NCBI GenBank assembly: GCA_910586775.1
Contig: CAJUJN010000042.1
Location: 1 to 31,334, forward strand
Reading direction: 5' to 3'
DNA from: an uncultured Acetatifactor sp.
Lineage (GTDB): Bacteria > Bacillota > Clostridia > Lachnospirales > Lachnospiraceae
DNA length: 31,334 bases
Below the pieces are notes generated by a model. That model did not search any database. It had not been told where the DNA came from and saw only the letters and a list, made by a program, of their open reading frames with translations. The position numbers and the translations under genes are program-made. Below are positions 29,022 through 31,334 of the stretch, piece by piece (positions within the stretch are counted from its first letter, which is position 1; each line of letters starts with the position of its first letter).

Positions 29022-31334
29022 TTATGCCACAAAATCCTTCTCTGTCAAAATAATCATATCTTCGTCGTCATACCGTCTCGCCAGAAGAATATCGAAGAAA
29101 TGTCCGATGGTCTTCCGGTTGGCATGGCGTATAGCCTCGTCCACAATCTGCTTCACTTCGATCACCGTCACCACATGGTCTATGGTCTGGCCCTCCTCGA
29201 TCCGGGTGTGCAGCGCAAGCATTCCCAGGTCGTCGATAGAATATTCCTTCTCCCGGGCGTAGCGCCTGCCAAAGGATACCAGTGTATCGTTGCTCAGCGC
29301 CTCCAGATCCACCCGTGAGGTAAAATCGCCAAACAGCTGCGGTGTCCCCAGAAACAGCTTCTGAATCGCCTTCCGGGTATCCTCCATGATCACAATAATC
29401 CCGAATTTCTCCTGCTGCAGGGCGACATGAAGCGTTCCCGCGGTCTTGCCGTCCATACCGGAAGCCTTCTGGATAATCAGAGCGCCATTGTTCAGCCCCT
29501 CCAGGGTCTCTCTCACATTTTTCCGGTTCAGGCCCGCCCCTGTAATCTTCGCAACCTTACCCGAAAAATTGCTGTCTGTCATCCTGACTTCGCGGATCAT
29601 ATTCTTTGCAAGTGTCAGTGTGTCCATTCCTTCTTCACCGGTAATGACTACATTTCCTGTATATGCCGCCATGCTGATACCGTCAATTGCCTTCACCAGC
29701 TGTTCCCTGGACTGGCGGTTCTGGATAAAAGGCGCAAACAATTCCTTTTCTTCCCGGGTCAGACTCCTGGCCTTCGCTCTCGCACGCTCCGGAGCCGCTC
29801 CGCCATGACTTCCGGAATCCTTCGGAGAATCCGCCTTTTTCTCTTTCCTGACTCCCCCATCTTCCGAAGCTTCATATTCCTCTTCTGAACCGATCATCTC
29901 AAAGCCGTCCGGATCCAGAGCCACCCCGCTCTCTTTCTCCGGATCCTGCATGTCCAGAACTTCCGCTTCCTCTACATTCTCAAGAGCCTCCAGATAATCC
30001 AGAGCCGCCGACTTTTCATCTGCATCTTCGAAGCCGTCTTCCTGCACAAATTCCGCAGAATCCTCGTCCTCATATTCCGGTTCCGCCGCATATGCAAGTT
30101 CCTCCCGGCCTTCTGCTTCCCCGTCTTCTATATATTCGGTGTCTTCCTCATAGCCGGTCGTTTTGTCCCGGCCTTCCCCCCATCCCGCGTCTTCCCAGAC
30201 CTCTGTCTCCTCCGCAGATTCCGGAGATTCCATGTAATCGGCTTCTTCCATATAACCCGGTCCGGTCTGTTCACCAGTCCATTCCTGCTCTTCACCATAT
30301 ATCGAAGTATCCCGGGCGTCTTCCCCATAGTCCGAAACATCCTGCTCTTGCGCCCATTCGGCATATTCCGGTTCTTGTTCCCACTCCACGTTTTCCGGCT
30401 CTTCCGCATAGCCCGGACCTTCCATATCTTCTCTCTCCGCATAATCCGGACCGTTAAGTTCTTCTCCCTCCCCATAGTCCGGACCGGCCTGTTCTTCCGT
30501 CCACTCCGTATAGTCATTTTCTTCCACGTATTCCGGAATTTCCTGTCTTCCGGCTTCTTCCGCATATGCCGCTTCCGAAACTGCAGCATCTTCTTCCGAT
30601 TTCATCAATTCCTTTGCCGACTCCGCATCCGGCAGAGCACCCGCGGCTCCGGCCGCTCCCCTGACGGGCACGGTGGCTGCACGCTGCTGCGAAGAGCCCT
30701 CCAACTGCTCCAACAGGCCGTCTCTGACAGCGGCTTCAAATTCGGTGAACATGGGACCGGTCTGACGAAGGACATGCTGCCGCACCTCCTCCTTGCATTT
30801 CTCCTCATTCTCCTTTTTCATCCGCTCCCATTCAGCCAGAATGTCGTCTATCTTCATCTGACCGGTAATCTGTCTCTCCACAGCCGTCCGCTCCGGCAAT
30901 ACCATCCGGATCTGTCCGTCTGTCTCCTGTAAAAGCACGTCAGCCAGTTCTTTCGGAGGTTGGACCCCCGTTGTTTCCTCCCGCATCTGGTTCATGACAA
31001 TTGCGGACGTATCCTCCGGCCCTGCCGCCGCCTTTTCTCTTTCCGAAAGACGCTCTCTCTGCTCCGTCACTGCATTTCCGTTTTCCGGCAGAACGGGCTC
31101 ACGTACCGCTGCATCTACATTTTTCGATACCGCAGACTCACGTACTGCTGCATCCACATTTTCCGATAGAACAGACTCATGTACCTCTGCATCCACGTTT
31201 CCCGATACAACAGGCTCACATATTGCCGCATCCACGTTTCTCGATACAACAGGCTCACATACTGCCGCATCCACGCTTTTCGATACAACAGGCTCACATA
31301 CTGCCGCATCCACGCTTTTCGATACAACAGGCTC
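29022..31334 (-). CDS. Acidic repeat protein with degenerate AAA+-like C-terminus (5' partial)
   Basis: At least 770 residues; the reading frame is still open at the right edge, so the true start lies outside. Three regions are visible. First, 13-residue tandem repeats (31078-31334). Second, a highly acidic Glu/Tyr/Gly-rich middle (about 29850-30560) with many EYAE, PDYGE and GYAEE-type units. Third, a C-terminal domain of about 250 residues that follows the order of an AAA+ domain (GNVVITGEEGMDTLTLAKN, GALIIQKA, FGIIVIMED, FTSRVDLEAL, then a helical lid). Its P-loop lacks the usual GK[ST]. No signal peptide can be judged. The next gene is glgB. The function is unknown. Confidence 0.75.
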   Translation of the reverse strand, partial: EPVVSKSVDAAVCEPVVSKSVDAAVCEPVVSRNVDAAICEPVVSGNVDAEVHESVLSENVDAAVRESAVSKNVDAAVREPVLPENGNAVTEQRERLSEREKAAAGPEDTSAIVMNQMREETTGVQPPKELADVLLQETDGQIRMVLPERTAVERQITGQMKIDDILAEWERMKKENEEKCKEEVRQHVLRQTGPMFTEFEAAVRDGLLEQLEGSSQQRAATVPVRGAAGAAGALPDAESAKELMKSEEDAAVSEAAYAEEAGRQEIPEYVEENDYTEWTEEQAGPDYGEGEELNGPDYAEREDMEGPGYAEEPENVEWEQEPEYAEWAQEQDVSDYGEDARDTSIYGEEQEWTGEQTGPGYMEEADYMESPESAEETEVWEDAGWGEGRDKTTGYEEDTEYIEDGEAEGREELAYAAEPEYEDEDSAEFVQEDGFEDADEKSAALDYLEALENVEEAEVLDMQDPEKESGVALDPDGFEMIGSEEEYEASEDGGVRKEKKADSPKDSGSHGGAAPERARAKARSLTREEKELFAPFIQNRQSREQLVKAIDGISMAAYTGNVVITGEEGMDTLTLAKNMIREVRMTDSNFSGKVAKITGAGLNRKNVRETLEGLNNGALIIQKASGMDGKTAGTLHVALQQEKFGIIVIMEDTRKAIQKLFLGTPQLFGDFTSRVDLEALSNDTLVSFGRRYAREKEYSIDDLGMLALHTRIEEGQTIDHVVTVIEVKQIVDEAIRHANRKTIGHFFDILLARRYDDEDMIILTEKDFVA
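31078..31334. repeat. 39-bp tandem repeats encoding 13-residue units
   Basis: AGGCTC recurs at 31212, 31251, 31290 and 31329, exactly 39 bases apart, and weaker units extend left to about 31078. The encoded unit is PVVSKSVDAAVCE with variants (SRN, SGN, SEN; VRE, VHE). The units nearest the window edge are almost identical, and the array continues beyond it. Confidence 0.9.

Noticed and set aside
31078..31334. Possible CRISPR array
   Set aside because: The 39-bp units are contiguous, with no spacers, and keep one protein reading frame.

Overview
The window reads as a chromosome segment of a spore-forming, flagellated Gram-positive anaerobe of the Clostridia, most likely Lachnospiraceae. This is inferred from gene content (BofA and DUF2508, class I two-subunit fumarase, a Gram-positive Tad pilus locus with DUF5702 and DUF6382-FHA proteins, a DUF6240-like protein beside flagellin), strong AGGAGG ribosome binding sites and frequent TTG starts. 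No database search was possible.

1-4185: the end of an integrated mobile element. On the minus strand lie a small HTH protein, an OmpR-type response regulator, a histidine kinase, an ABC ATPase and the start of its permease, i.e. a peptide-sensing/detoxification type module. A 19-codon xre remnant and an HTH-repeat (excisionase-like) protein follow. The element ends in the 3' part of a tRNA-Ser(CGA) gene with no 5' half, which marks the distal attachment site. No integrase is visible.

4186-7133: chromosomal flank. It holds the tRNA terminator, a truncated response regulator, a LysR regulator divergent from a MATE transporter with overlapping promoters, and a 124-bp MITE-like inverted repeat.

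7134-10173 (minus): flavodoxin/SCP2 fusion, HIT protein, and fumarase alpha and beta subunits. The two fumarase genes are separated by a palindromic repeat (copy A).

10241-20807 (minus): a Tad/type IVc pilus operon in transcription order: prepilin peptidase CpaA, CpaE with a degenerate P-loop, TadA ATPase, TadB, TadC carrying an extracytoplasmic Ig-like insert, Flp pilin, DUF5702 protein, TadE with Cys-rich repeats, a second minimal prepilin peptidase, a second TadE, DUF6382-FHA protein and a rhomboid protease. A good SigA promoter lies at 20923-20951.

20988-21642: bofA and a DUF2508 (yaaL) gene, divergent.

21592-26959 (minus): fliS, flagellin with a clear SigD promoter, and a 1105-residue DUF6240-like protein. 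Copy B of the repeat seen in fumA-fumB lies between flagellin and fliS; each copy ends exactly 18 nt before the downstream start codon.

27008-31334 (minus): glgB with its terminator, preceded by a large acidic protein with 13-residue repeats and a degenerate AAA+-like C-terminus, which runs off the right edge.
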